Source: Klebsormidium nitens | Lineage: Eukaryota > Streptophyta > Klebsormidiophyceae > Klebsormidiales > Klebsormidiaceae | NCBI GenBank assembly: GCA_000708835.1 | Contig: DF237234.1 | Coordinates: 1-64,000 of the forward strand | Reading direction: 5' to 3' | DNA: 64,000 bases | Shown: positions 45,301 to 61,167 of the stretch, piece after piece | How positions within the stretch are numbered: position 1 is the first letter of the stretch | Layout of the letters: each line of letters begins with the position of its first letter | Notes under the pieces: generated by a model | What the model saw: the letters and a program-made list of their open reading frames with translations, nothing else | What the model was told of the DNA's origin: nothing | The model's database searches: none | Translations under genes and position numbers: made by a program

Positions 45301-48109
45301 GCCGGTGCGTGCAGATTGTTCTAACTAAAGATCTGGTTTTGTAGCTTGAATGTCCGTGCGAAGGGTTTCGATACGAGAAGCTTGTGAGAACATGCTCGCA
45401 TGGATGGAGGCAGGCGGGCAGATTCGCGCGGGTTCTTATTGGGGTTTACGCTTTGGAGGTTGATTTTTTTGGCTGGCGACTTCCTAGGGCAGCGGCTTGC
45501 GGGAACGATCTAGACGAGATGCCAGTCGCCATAAGCTCGAATTCATGCTTATGTAGGATGGAGGCAGGCGGACAGGTGCGGGCGCCGTTTTTGAAGTTAG
45601 AAGGATGGTGCTCGATGTTCTGTTCGGCGACTTCTTACGTCAAAGCAGCTCTTGGAACGGCTGAGGTCAAGCCAGCCGCTTTTTTGGGGGAAGTCGACGC
45701 TGTACTTTGGGTCAAACCGTATCGGAGGCCCACAGTAGGCAGCACCTAGGAAGAATTGTTGGACTTTTCACCTTGCTGCGGCTCCAAGGGCAATTCGGTC
45801 GCTACCGATCAGTAGCCTCGTTGTTGACAAACCTCCGTGTGCAGCTTTTGGTCTTTTGGGAAACATCCGATATTCGAGCCAGAGTACCAAGTCCCCTATA
45901 TTGAGCACTTTATTTACACCAAGAAGTCAGGACACCGAAGCCAATTTGCAACCGGCCACCCCCATTTCCTGTCGATCCTTCAAGGCAGGTTTCCTCGATC
46001 CACGCCCTAATCTCGTCTTTCTGACACTTTTAATATACAATCGAGATGCACAACATCATATATCACTCATCGAACCCTCAAATCAAGTATTCGTTCCTGA
46101 GCGTTCCGTAACCTTGTTCCTGACAAACATCTTCGTGTCCCCCCCCCCGGCAGGTGGGCGTGTTCGACGCGACCAACAGCACGCGCGAGCGGCGCAACAT
46201 GATCCTGCGCATGGCGGAGGGCAAGTGCAAGGTCATCTTCCTGGAGACCATCTGCACCGACCCCGCCGTCATCGACCGCAACGTGCGCGAGAAGGTGCGC
46301 AGCAGCCCGGATTACGTCAGCATCGCGGACCCCGAGGCCGCGATCCGCGACTTCAAGGGGCGCATCGAGAACTACGAGCGCGCGTACGAGCCGGTGAACG
46401 AGGGTAGCTACGTCAAGCTGATTGATATGGCGAGCGGCTCGGGGGGGCAGATGCAGATCAACAACATCAGCGGGTACCTCCCGGGGCGGATCGTCTTCTT
46501 CCTGGTGAGGGAAAGAGAGGAGGGGAACACTGTGGGCTTTATTGAGGGGGCTGAAATCAACGGTCGAAGACACCAGCGGGACTTGCTGGCCAAATTTGAT
46601 CTTTTGATGGGTAACGAGGGAGGGTTTTGCTTGTCTTCTTCCTTTTAAAATTGAGGGGCTCTAGCAGATGAGCAGAGTGTGGCTCTGGTGCACGGGTGGT
46701 AAATTGACAGGGAGCCTCCGTCTTTGTGCTCAAGAATCAATTCTGGCCTCATGCTAGTTGGGCGGGCTGTGTGTGGCTGCTGGGTTTTTGACGATGTAAG
46801 GGCGCGCATTCTCGGCGACCTTTTACTCAGGGAAGTCGACTCAAAGCTCAGCCGCCTCTCTGGAAGAAGCACAGGCTCTGCGGACCGCTTGGCGTTGCAA
46901 CTCACGGTACGAGCGGAAGTGGCAAAAGCTGCTGCATGACCCACTTTTTCGTCCACCCTGTCTTTCACCTATCACGTGCACACGGTGCGAGATTTTCGCA
47001 AGCAAACGTCCTGATTCTTCTCTCCGCTCCTCTTACATGCCCTCAATCTCATCGAAACAGAATATCTCTGTCCGCCAGGTGAACACGCACCTGGCGCCGC
47101 GGCCGATCCTGATCACGCGGCACGGCGAGTCCCAGGACAACGTGCGCGAGCGCATCGGCGGCGACTCGTTCCTGAGCCCCAACGGCGAGGCCTACGCCAA
47201 GAAGCTGGCCGAGTTCGTGACCAAGCGCCTGGGGAGCGAACGAGCGGCGTCGATTTGGACGAGCACGCTCCAACGGACGGTCCAGACGGGGTCGTTCATC
47301 ACGGGCTTCCCGCGCGTGCAGTGGCGCGCGCTGGACGAGATCAACGCGGGCGTGTGCGACGGGATGACGTATGCGGAGATCAAGGAGGTGATGCCCGAGG
47401 AGTACCAGGCCAGGTGAGGGCGACACGTGGCAGCGTGCGGAGTTACGTACGGACAGGCAGATCCTAGGAAGGTAAAAGGATAACAGCATAAAGGACAGCT
47501 CCAAGCCACCGTGGTCTTGTTCCTGCTCGAGTATGTTTCGTTAAAAGTGCGCTACTCACTGTCGCAGCTTTTGCTACACTTTATAATAGCGCCTGACGAC
47601 AACATTATCAGATATCTGCGATTGCTGCAGACGATACTACGTTCGGGGAAGCGACCTACAAGCGTCCGCAACTGCCTTGGAGCTCACGAAAGGACTGAGC
47701 AGAGGTTGCTCGCGGAGTTCTCAGGTTGACGCTCGAAACTTTCGAAGCGTGCGTCAGCTTCCTTTTATCCTTAGAACTGCATTTCTGACCGTTGATCACC
47801 GCGTGTCGCTTCTCCAGAAAATTGGACAAGTTGCGGTACCGGTATCCCCGCGGCGAGTCGTACCTTGACGTCATCCAGCGGCTGGAGCCCGTCATCATCG
47901 AGATCGAGCGCCAGCGATCCCCGGTTGTCGTTGTCGCCCACCAGGCCGTACTGCGCGCGCTGTACGCGTACTTCATGGACAAGCCGCTCAAAGAAGTGCC
48001 GCACATCGAGATGCCCCTGCATACGGTGATCGAACTCAGCCCCGGCGCCGGGGGGGTATACGAGAAGAGGTATAAGCTGATGGAGGCTAAGGGGCCCGAC
48101 GTTCCGTAA
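42335..48109 (+). CDS. F2KP: 6-phosphofructo-2-kinase/fructose-2,6-bisphosphatase, plant type
   Basis: Exons: 42335-42823, 43200-43456, 43797-43990, 44330-44496, 44897-45088, 46154-46504, 47079-47413, 47818-48109, giving 758 aa, close to the roughly 740 aa of land-plant F2KP. Residues about 10-120 are a CBM20-like starch-binding domain ([23 protein letters not shown]), the plant hallmark. A Ser-rich linker follows, then the kinase with Walker A GLPARGKT (356-363), [13 protein letters not shown], and [15 protein letters not shown]. The C-terminal phosphatase has the phospho-histidine motif TRHGES (His565) and the second histidine [10 protein letters not shown] (His703). The enzyme makes and breaks fructose-2,6-bisphosphate, a cytosolic signal that sets partition of carbon between sucrose and starch. 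Intron 5 is long and contains partial duplicates of exon 5. Confidence 0.95.
45053..45580 (+). repeat. Degenerate tandem copies of an F2KP exon end inside intron 5
   Basis: The last 36 bases of exon 5 plus its donor (from GAGGACATGCTCGCGTGG at 45053) recur at 45163, 45269, 45386 and, partially, at about 45555. The first two copies carry the following intronic bases as well (TTCCAGAGTTA...), so the unit is about 106-110 bp. The donor GT is kept in copies 2, 3 and 5 and changed to AT in copy 4. Confidence 0.85.
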
Positions 48110-49404
48110 GCAGGTCAAGGTATGCCGCTCGAAAAGTGCAGGTACTGCAGAAGGCTCTCGAAATATTTGAATCTCATTCTTTCAAGCCCATTTGCGGCAT
48201 TGCTCACTAGATTTCCGTCATCTTCTTCAAGGCAAGCCATGGCTAAGCTAGCCTGAAGATCGTACGGCCTGATTGGAGGTTTGAAAAACGGGCCGCAGGT
48301 GCATACGCGTATACTCAGATCATGCTCTTTGGATATGGCGAATGAGTGTTCATGATCGACATTATCATGATTATGTTGGCTGAGGCCAAAAGATTGCATG
48401 AGTCCATGCGCCGTCGATTATTTTATGCTAGTCGATATCGGTAAGCTGGAAGTTTATACCGGCGCGCATGCCACATCGATTATATAGCCACGCAGGCCCG
48501 CGCGGCTGCAGCAAGCTGAAGTATACGGCCCTACCTGTCACTGTGGACTGCGGTGGCTTGCACTTAACTAGCCCGATCTTAGTAAACAACAGCTGCTGCT
48601 TTTCTGTACGTCATATGTTGCCTCCGTGGAGGCGCGGCCGGCGCCGCGGCATGATACGATCCGCTGATTGCCATGCTCACCACTGCATGTGTACGTCGGT
48701 CCACCATGTTCCGACCCTGACATGTGCTTCAATTTGGCCGCTTTGCACTCACTTGGCAGTGACTCAAATACATATGCATAATACTGCAAACATGGCGCGC
48801 AGCGTCTAGCCTAGCGCACATGCCATGTACATGACACCATATCGCAGTTCGCGCACTAGGAAGTATTGTACTAACTCTATAACACAGAACTTGATCGTTA
48901 TCAACAAATTCTACATTCCATATTGCATGCTGATATGTGATCGCTACATGGAACCACGTTACAGTGACCTGCACTCTAGCTAGGTTTCCCACACTATCCA
49001 ATTGTCTCCTGACTTCGGCGGAAAGTTCAAGGTTGGTATACTCTGAACCCATTGAAGGGACTCGACAAAAATGCACGAACTGAGTTGGACTATTGTTGCG
49101 TACAGCAGCCTGTTGCATGTCGCTTTTCCAACATGCAAAACATTGCAATCAAGCAAGTTCCTCGACCATCGAAGATCAGTGCCAAACTGGGCATTCAAGG
49201 GTCAGCATCATTTGAGATGCCCATTGGATGAAACATCGAAGCATTATGCTTGTGGTTCTTGCAGATTTACCCGACCCGCTGTAGCCTTGTCTCAGAGCGT
49301 CCTCGTGTCAAGTCTTCTTTGCCACATGAAGGAGCGCAGAGGAGCTTGTTGCATCCGGGCCTAGCTACACCAAAGTTTGATAAGCGGCAACAGCCCATAT
49401 TCCT
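48110..49404. other. Convergent intergenic region between F2KP and PRP40C genes
   Basis: No exon, RNA gene or notable repeat was recognised. It should hold two 3' UTRs; codon-like structure is absent. Confidence 0.5.
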
Positions 49405-52400
49405 TCACCTTCGCGGCCGTTTGTCCCGGTGCTCCCGATATGTTTCTCGCCTTGGCTCGGCGGCTGGAGGTCTCGCCCCCGCCGGACCCCTATCTCTAAC
49501 GTAGTTAGCCCCCGGCGGGAGATTTAGTCTCTTCCGGACGTCCTCTGTGTACTGCCGGTAGAGCGGCTCCCTCTCTACTTTCGGCAGCCGTTTGAGGCGG
49601 GCGTCTTCCCGCATAAGCCCCTTGGCCGCCGTCCACGAGTCAAGAGGAATTCGCCCGTCGGGGTCCTCTTTTTGGATCGTCTCCTCGGGGAGAGCCTCCG
49701 CCAGCAGGCGCTTGTAGTCGCGGACGCACGCCTGAGGAAGGGGAAAAAGAGAGCCTCTGGAACTGTTGGCCAGATATTGAAGAGACGTTGGAGCGCAAGG
49801 AGAACGCAGGGCTGCAGCGCATACGATGTACCTCAGAACGGCATATGAGTAGACTCAGAAAGCTTACGCAATGGAGCCAGTGAGCGCAGGCATGCGAGCG
49901 ACCAGAATTGCAAAGTTAAGGTGCTTGAACCGTTAAGGAGCGGAGGAACGGAAAGGGCATCGTTGCGACTGCTTCCTGGCATTCTGCTCTTTAACCCCTT
50001 CATCGGCTCATTCGAGCGGGCCCGTACGTCGTGACGTGGAGGTGTGCAAAAGATAATCAAATGATTCGCCATTCTTTGAAGCAGCGTTTGGGGATAACTC
50101 ACGTCCATGATGCCCCGCACGTGCTCCTTGAACAGGTGCTCCAACTCCTTCGCTTCTAGGTGCGGGGTCACCTGCTTCTCCTCGGCTTCTTTTTCGATGC
50201 GCCGGCGCCAGTCAGCCCACGTGGCCTGCAGAGAGCCGTTACAACCCGGTAATCAATCGTGGAAACATTTTTGGTAAGAGAGCCACTTCCTCTGACTGTC
50301 TCTTCCTTTTGCGCGTCCTGCTTGGCACCAGATATGGAGGACCAAGATTTGTGAGCAGGCCTATATATCAGGTGCTGAGCCCCTTTCAGCAAGCGCAAAA
50401 GTACATCTGTTGACGCATAACCAGAATGCAAAACCCCAAGACCTCTTCTTTGCACAGTTTTCAGAAGCTGAGAACGCAGCTGACGATAGCGCCGCCGCCG
50501 CCAGCTCGGCAAACATGGTTTGTCTTGAAAGGTCTCCCCATTGCAGAGCAGGACATCAGATGTCAGGTCAAAGTCGTACGAGGCGAGTCAGACGGGAGGG
50601 GTCAGCGCTCACGTCAGCTTCCTTGACTTTCTGGGCCAGGATGGCCTTGTACGAGTCCAGCGCGTCCTTTTGCCGCGCCTTGGTCCGGATCCGCTCTAGT
50701 TCTTCTTCCTCGCGCTCCTTCCGCTTGCGCGCCTCCCGTTCGTGAGCCTTCAGCTTCTCCTGAGCAATCAAAAGACCAGTCGTGACGAGTTGATCGCAAG
50801 GGTGGGCAAATTCCTGCTTGCTACCTTCCCTTAAGTGGCAGCGTACGTAAAAGGTTAGCGTTCACTTTCTGTCGCGCGGATAACCTTTTGGTCTCTGTTG
50901 CGATACATTTGGGTCTCCTTGAGTTCAAGCTTTGTATCTTGTAGATACTGAGTTTCAAATTTCCGGCATACTGCAACCTCGGAGGTCTTTAACAAAAACT
51001 GGAGAACTGTCTGAAAACGTACTGGATGAGAACGAGCTGTCCGCCTGTTTTCGTCAACAAACAAAATACGGCTGGTACATCTGGAATCCCCTTTACAAAA
51101 GGTTCTTAGTCCAGATTATTTGCTCAAATCCAGTCAAGGAATCTGCTTGCGTCCAGCCCTCACCTCGACTTCCGACTCTTTGCCGCCCTTCCACTTGGCC
51201 AGGAAGTCATTGAACACCTGCTCGCGCTCGTTCCGCGCCACGGCCTTGTAGCGCGGGTCCTCTCGGACCTCCTCCTTCAACTGCGCCACCAAATCAAATT
51301 CCTTCACCGGAAGCGACAGCGGGAAAGACAAGCACGAGCAATCATGCAATTCGTCCGCGCTTAGGAGTGTAGGTTCTGGGCCTGTTGAACCGTTAAACCG
51401 TGAACAAGGTCGACGCTCGAGGGAAGGGTTGCAGATCCAAGCAGAATCAACTAGCGGTTTTGACCCAAGTTTTGACGGTCCGCACCGTAGCCCACTTGGT
51501 GGTTTCGTTGGCCCCCTTTTCAGCGAGCAGCTCGTGGAAGGCGGTGACCGCCGCCTCGCGCTCCTTCCGCAGCCGCTCCTCTTCCGCCTTCCGCAGGGGG
51601 GCAATCCTGCCAACGGAACGGGCTTCTCATCAGTCGTTCGGGAGCAGAGAGAGGACACGAGAGCTTAACTTGGCCCAGAAGGATGCGGACCGGTGCTTTG
51701 TCACTTGTTGCAAGTTCTCTGTTGGGTCGAAAGTCGAGGCGTGTTTTGATCGATTCTCCCAACTATACTTCGGGGGCAATATGATGCTGACGTGTCCCGT
51801 GACATCAGACCTAGCGTATGATTCGGGAAGATGCTCCCGGTATGTCAAGAGGGGGTTATCAAACGTGTAAACAACAGCCCATCTCGGCATACCTCTCGTT
51901 GAGGAGGGTCTCCCGCTCCTTCTTCTCCAGTGCTTTGAAGCGCGGGTCGTCCCCCTTCATAGTCTCGAAGTCCGCATAAGTCACGGTATGGTCGAGCTCC
52001 TGGGGAAGACAGCAAACTTTTGAAACGCAGCTCTCAAGGAAAAACCAAGATACATCGCCAAAGGTGCCGCAAATCTGTCGAATCGCATTACAGGTCGTGT
52101 GCTTGTGGACACAGCTATTGACGAGATCGATTCAAAATCTGTCCGCAACCAGAAGCGTGATCATTACTATGTTTTACCCAGGCAACTTCATATCCCAATC
52201 GAGCAGTTCCTTGCCAATGCAAAATGCTTCATTTCTTTTGAAAACCAATTTCTCAAACAATATCGGTGCCGCAGAACTTGGATCCACAACAAATACTAAA
52301 GACTTCCGGTATGGGACCTTGACTGACCCTTCAAGCAGAGCCGTTCGACCCACAATCAACCGCTTTAAAGCGCAATGCTTGTGGGTCCAGCTTTTCGCAT

Positions 52401-55400
52401 CCCCGTGTGCATCCCCGCCTCACCTCCGCCACCTCATCCAGCAGTTCCCGGAATCCGTTCATGGCCGCCCGCAGCGCCTCCCGCTTCTCAAGCCGCTCCT
52501 CCTCCGCACGCGTCTTCACGTAACGGTCGAACAAGGCCCGGCGCTCCGCGGTCGTCGCAATTGCCTGCGAAAGAGGAGACCCGGAGCTCTTTTCTGTGGG
52601 TGTGGAGCTCAACGTGAAGAATTTATCCTGTATAGCAGTCAGCACAAACATACGCACCTTTTTCGCAGCTTTTCCACTTATGCAGACGTCTCAGACCGGG
52701 CGCAACGGACACCAAAATCTTGTAGAGAGCAAAACAGAATCCTACATCTCAATTTGGATGGAGAGGTAATGCGACAACTCCACGAACGGGAAACTTCTTC
52801 ACAATAGGCCTGGAATGCGCACAAGAATCAGCACAACCAAATTGCAGAAGCGCACAGCATGTCAAGCGCCGCTCAGCACATTGCTCGTAAACTGTCCATC
52901 TCGCATTGCTTCTATTGCGAGTACAACATGGAGTAATTCTTTCTCGTCCTGTTGATTGCAAATAAGTACAATGTCCGCACCAGCTCACCTTAAATCGTGG
53001 GTCTGCGAAGATCTTTGGTAGCTCCTTGTCCCACTTGGCGAAAGGAGGAACCTTTTTCTCCTTGAGCATCTCCTGATATTACAGAGAAAACGAAGTTTCT
53101 CAATGATAATGCATGTCGAGACACTCAATCCATGCTTTGCTCGTGTGCATGCTCTCATTTTCTGCCTGTTCAGATACGTTTGTTGGCGCAATGCAGTATC
53201 GCCGTTTGCGACGGCTCGCGGATGATCCAAGCATCGATATCCATTGGGCCGATCGTTCCAAAGAGTCAAGAACGGCTTGCGGAGGAAAGTGGCCCCGAAC
53301 GGCTTTGCTACGTTTGAGAACCTGAACGACGTCAATCTTGACATCGAGTGCAAATCAACTTGACAAATACTTTAAAGCCCATGGTAAGCTGCACCTCGGG
53401 AGGGGATGACCTTACCTTGAAGTCCGCAGCCAGTTTCTCTTTCTCGCTCTGTTTCTGCTCGGCGCCGTTCCCCTCCTCGTCCTTCCCATCCTTTTCAGGG
53501 GGTGTCTCCTTGCCTGGAAGATAGACCAGCGGTCAGCTGAGCAATCACCGACGTTCGACCACCAGCACCTGTCCTCATCACGTTGCTGCGTCGAACCCTT
53601 CTGCCACTGAGTGACCAGCATCTCCTGTTCCAAGCTGGCCTATCAAGAATTGTTGTCCATAGAAGAGCGCATTCACTTACAGGGGCTTCGTCTCTTCACG
53701 GTGAGGCTATCATTCACATCGACACGTTCTAGTGGGGACCACTGAACCTGCTCATCCTATTTTTGGAGCTCTCTAGAACGGTAAGAAGAAGAAGGGGACA
53801 CGCATGAAGGGCTTCGAAGGAACTCCAAGCCGGGGCTTTTGCTATTCCCGGTCGCTCAAAGGTATACCTGCTGTGCCGACATGGACTCGAAACTGGTTGT
53901 TGGAAAACTCCAAGAATGAGAAACCTTAAAGCTCCAAATCCACCGTAAAGTCACAAATGAGCAGGAACCACGAGGTTTGCAACACTTATCCACCATCTAA
54001 ACTTGATTCTGGAGCCCTTCGACTACAAAGTACGTCCAGCTCCCACAGCGGCCACTCTGAAGTCTCGCACATCTGCTTCACGGGCTGTCTCCTGCTTTTC
54101 CGCTTACCCTCGCACAGTCTCAAGCTTACCCACTTCAGCAATCGCGTCCTCTTCGTGCAACTTCTTCTTGATGGTGCCCACCGCCGACTCCCCGTTTGCT
54201 CTGTCTGGCACGGACGCCTCTTCCGCTTTCTTTTGCCGTTGCTCCGCCACGGCCGCCGGGACTTGCCAGCTGGTCTCCTGCAATGCCAAATTCGGGTCTC
54301 AAAGGGCAGGCAGGAACAGCTTGAAAAAGTCGCTCCAAGAAGCAGGAGACAGAAGTTCGTGCAGAAGCGATGGAAGTAACCGATATTGTGCAGAATGCGA
54401 ACCAGTGCCCTCAGCTGCTGCGATCAGAAGCTGCTTTCTGAAGCTTAGAATTGGCGACATGGCCTTCGCCACCAGCCTATGCCGCCATTCGTCAAGAAGG
54501 AATAGTGGATAGGGGGCGCATTTTGCAAGAGCTTGACAACTGCACGTGAAGTACCAATTCCGATGATGCAAAATCTCCACCTCTGTTTCATGCGCTTGAG
54601 CATGTCGGAGACCACCTCTGTAGGAGCGCTCTGCTTCCTAGATCTTTTATTGGCACCTTACCTGCGTTGTGGTATTGTAGTAATACTTGGAGTCCAGATT
54701 GGTGGTCACCAGATGCCAATCGGTGCCGTCGATACGCTCCCTGCAATCAAGGAAGATCCGTTCTCAGCAAACTCTTACACTGCAACGCTGATTCTCTTCC
54801 AGGCGGTATGCCTCAGTCAGTTGTTGCAGTGCAATCATACGACCAGCCAGCGTCCCTTTTGGTGGCAGGACTCAGAAGGCAGTAAGCAGGACAATGGAGC
54901 GCTGTCAGGTGTGATGTAAGCACCGACTTACCAGGCGACCGGTATGATATCGACCTCCTGCAAAGAAAGCAAGCGCCCAGAATTCATGACAAAGTTGAAT
55001 GTTCAAGGACTTAAAATCGAATATGCATCTACAGCTTCAAAGGTTCATCTGATATTCAGCGAAAGCAGAGGTGGATAGGGAAAACGTATGCACAGGCTTT
55101 CGGCCGCTTTTCCAGGCACCGGCATGTAAACAACGCCTCTTATTTTCCCCTGACCTGCCTATTCCCCCTTTCTCGCCTCTCCGTTCTCTGCCCTTTGTAG
55201 GGTCACTTCGATCACCGAGGTAGAAACATATACCGTACAGAGTCGGGTCACTCTCTCTCCTTTCAAGGTTCTGACCTTTGGTTCGACACAGAAAGGACTG
55301 TTGCCCTGCCTGATCCAGTTGGGGATAATCAACATGCAAGGCCACCATCTGTTGTGTCCACACAAGTCCAGACCCAAAAGTCCGCTCTGCCCTTAATCTG

Positions 55401-56707
55401 CGTCCGTGGTTCTTGACGGCTCACCTCCCCAACGAAGCCCTTCGGTTTCTCGTAAGTCGACTCCCCCGTCACACTGTTGTAGTAGTACGCCACCCCCTCG
55501 TCGTTCTTATGCGCACTCCACGCTTTGCGCACCTCCTCCGACTCTGTCCCCATTTCCTTCTTGCCCTCATCCTTACCCGCTTCCGCCTTCTGCCCCGCGG
55601 GGCTTCCGGCACCCCCCTGAGTCGAATTCAGCTCCCCCGGACCCCCCTGGACTGAGTTTACCCCCGTCGAAGCCCCCTGCAACCGCGGGCCACTTGCAGG
55701 GAAACCACCAGGTCTTACCATTCCAGGATGCCCCGGCGGCCACTGCATCGGCGGCCTCCCCCCTGGAGCAAATGCGGGGGGTGGCCCTTGCTGCAACGGG
55801 GGGCCTCCTCGAGGGGGCAGACCCCAGACTGGGGGTCTGAAGTTCGAAGGGGGCCCTGGTGAAAATGGCCTTGGAGGAAGAGAGAACTGTTGTGGGGGTC
55901 TCTGAGGAGCTGGCCCGGCAGTAGAGCTTGACGGGGGGCCAGGACGGACCTGGCTCGAAGGCGGTGCCAGGCCCTGCGGTTGTTGCATTGGCAGGTGCTG
56001 CGGAGGGGGGCGAAGGAACGGAGCGGAAGGATTGCCTGCCAACACAGGAAAGAGAGTGTCCTGGTTCTGATGAGTGGACTGAACAAAACAGCAAGAGATT
56101 CACTTGTGGTTCGCTTGTTTCCCTCAATGTTTCCCTCGATGCAAACTGTCTTCTCTGAGCATTATATGCATCTTCGCTTGTCCTTTTTGTCTTCCCAAAA
56201 CTTACCTGGAGGTGCCTGCCGCGCCGGTTGCCCAAATGGCGCGCCTGGCTGGCCCGTCGGAGGTGGACCCGAACTGCCCCCGAGCGGCCGCTGCATTGGC
56301 GGTCCATTCGATGGCGTTGGCCGTTGAAAGTGATTCTGCCCCATCGCTGAGGGATGCGGCTGACCAGGACCCCCCTGGAACAGTGGCGGCTGTGCCCCAT
56401 TAGGGGCCCCCTGTAGAGGACGAGGTGGGCCCAGGAAGGAGGGAGGGGGGGGGCCTCGCTGAGCAGGGGGGGCACCCATTGGATGAAAGGGCCCTGTTGT
56501 GGGGGCACCAGGAGGGCCTGGAGGCCCCCGGTAGCCTAGTGGGGGGCCAAAGTTGGGGAACGGAGGGCCTGGTCGGGGGGGAGGGTTGCCTGAGAAGGCG
56601 CCACCATTTGAGGGTGGCCTTTGAAATTGCTGCGGAGGTCTGGGACCGGCTGGGTCTGAGATAGGAGGAAAGGGGGGCCTGCCCGGGGGCCCTGTCGGTG
56701 CACTCAT
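49405..56707 (-). CDS. PRP40C: PRP40C/TCERG1-like WW-FF pre-mRNA processing protein
   Basis: Exons (high to low): 56206-56707, 55425-56035, 54932-54957, 54662-54740, 54130-54277, 53416-53513, 52989-53072, 52424-52564, 51893-51999, 51486-51606, 51164-51280, 50613-50759, 50103-50225, 49405-49731, giving 876 aa. Residues 1-335 are Pro/Gly/Gln-rich. The first WW domain lies at about 338-367 (AWSAHKNDEGVAYYYN, TGESTYEKP). The second spans three exons (GTDWHLVTTN, KYYYNTTTQ, ETSWQVP) at about 384-413. A series of FF domains follows (EMLKEKKVPPFAKWDKELPK, RALFDRYVKTRAEEE, FHELLAEKG, RYKAVARNEREQVF, YKRLLAEALPEE). Domain order and WW2 sequence fit plant PRP40C, related to animal TCERG1/CA150, which binds the phosphorylated RNA polymerase II tail and splicing factors in the nucleus. 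Exon 3 is only 26 nt. The exon 11 acceptor was chosen to restore the FF consensus W-x(6)-R. Confidence 0.92.
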
Positions 56708-57683
56708 CGTTCAAATTAGTGCTGCAAAATTGGGCAGGAAAAGGAGAGGTCAGGCGTGCATGGCACCATCTATAGCTGTCTTGTTTTCTCTTTGGATACA
56801 AGGTAAATACCTGGTTAGTGCCACCAGCTAGAAAATATAAGCAGTTGGGCCCATGCCTTCAAGAAATGTACTGCTTTAACACTTGACAAAACTCACAATT
56901 AACTCTTCTTTGCCACCAAAGACATGCAGAAGTGCACATTGATTGCAAAATGATACTACAATCCTTCATTGTTGCTGTTTGATGATCCGGTGCTGATCTT
57001 GATGAGATTGTTCTGAATGTCTACAATGTTATTTGGACCAGCGATGAAGCTCGCCGTTCTGTATTTTTAGTTAGCGGATCACAGAGTTGAAACAAAGCTT
57101 ACCTGCGTCAGAACCAAACAACTTTATACCTCCTTTTTGACAGCCTACAAGAAAGCGGAGGCAGAGCAGCCCAGCGGGCTAGTACTGTTCATCTACTTAC
57201 ACGTTTATGACTAGGTTCTGTAAGCACCCAACAAGTGAGAGATCAGAGCAGTCTTCCCATTGAGCTCCATTGCACCCAGCATTGCTCCCCCATTGCTCCT
57301 TTCGCACCTCCCTCCTCTTGAAGTTGGGACTTAACTTGAAGTTGGGAGAGTCAGCAACCTGAGCAGCTCAAGAGCAGATGCTGGGTTAAGTTGTGCGAAC
57401 CTAACCCAGTATTTTTAACTGATGGCAAGCGTTTCACAAGGTTTTTGCATTAGGTAATACCTATGCTCAAATCTTGACTAGTTTCAATGCTCGAAAATTC
57501 CTGCAAAATGTAACGCACTTCACATGATCATCGTTTAGCAAGACAGGGTTTCGACCTCAGTCTGATAACACGCAGTCCTGATCGACGCCTCGCAAAGGAA
57601 GTGCCAGGAAGGAACGTTTTGGCGGCGCTGTAAACAGCGAACCTATCGCTTGTTGGGCCAGGTGTGCTCAAAAGAGAGTCATC
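56708..57683. other. Divergent promoter region between PRP40C and NAC alpha genes
   Basis: The 976 bp hold no exon I can support. Both flanking genes start outwards from it, so it should contain two promoters and 5' UTRs. Confidence 0.5.
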
Positions 57684-59999
<2,316 letters not shown>

Positions 60000-61167
60000 G
60001 GGTCAACAGCTACGCGGAAACTGGGGATGGGACAATCTTAAGACGCGAGGGTCGAGTCAGGTGGCTTAGTGGGTCACGAAGACCTTCACTGAGGTCATGC
60101 ATGGGCCAGTCATAGCCATGGTTCGCTTTGTTTTTGGCTCTGTGTAATCGGTGCATGTTGCAGAAGCTCTGCGCTCAGTGAATCACTGTGTCGAGATTTT
60201 TCATTGCTTCCATGCTAGAGCTTGGTGCATGCTTGCAATCATAGGCATACTAAAGCGGCGCAAGGTTTTCTTCAAATGTTTACCCATCCATGCCAATACC
60301 AGAGTTATGCAACCTGGCATGCACTGAGCTGTAAGCTTGTACCCGAATCGAGCCTGCATTCAGCTTGTCTGTGAGGTCTCTCTTGGTGACAATTATGCGC
60401 TTGATCTTTGTCGGTGTCACTGAGCTGCAGTTGAGCGGCGCCAGTATACACATGATTGCCGTTAATTGACTTTGAAATTGGGATCGAGCATGCAGCCCGC
60501 TTGCAGCTATGGAAAATATGCTCATGCACGACATATGGGCTTACTACAGTATAATAAAACATGGCGGCTGTGAGCGATGAATTGGTTGCAATGATGCTAG
60601 CTAGAGCATGATGAACGTTTGCTCATCTTAACTAATAGTTGTCCGACAATGAGTGGTGCGAAGCATGGGCCATGTCAGCATATGCGTCTCTAGGAACTTC
60701 AACGATCTAAGCCCACTTGTCTGTGTGGCGGACACAAAAGTTTACCCATATGGTGTTCAAGAAGAAGCATGCTACTTTTGATACGTACCTTCATTTCAAT
60801 ACACATGAGGCAACGAATCAGCTAAGACAAACCGACGAGCCATCAAAAGCAAAGGCTTCATACACCGAGACCGCATTATTTGCGATGACAAGACACACGA
60901 ATCAAACTATGTGCCAATCGACTCTATCAACTAGTACAGGAAAAGCATGTTTCGACTGCCTGTGCATATGTGAGATTGATCAAGGTGTGCAACGACAAAC
61001 GAATTCTTTCATGCTGGACGCTAATTTTGACACAGGGCCTGCAGCCTAACAAACACAGTTGCTGGGGCAGTAACTAGCCAGAAAGTTCGTTTCAACAGCG
61101 TCAGCAGACCAACCCCTAGTGTGAACAGTGGCCAGCAACGGTCTTGATCTACAAGTATGCATCCGCA
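60000..61167. other. Convergent intergenic region downstream of NAC alpha
   Basis: No exon is supported. It should hold the 3' UTRs of NAC alpha and of the DprA-like gene. An open frame at 60717-61049 begins without ATG and shows no homology. Confidence 0.5.

Noticed and set aside
60717-61049. Plus-strand 110-aa frame
   Set aside because: No ATG at its start, no homology, and it lies in the 3' region of two convergent genes.
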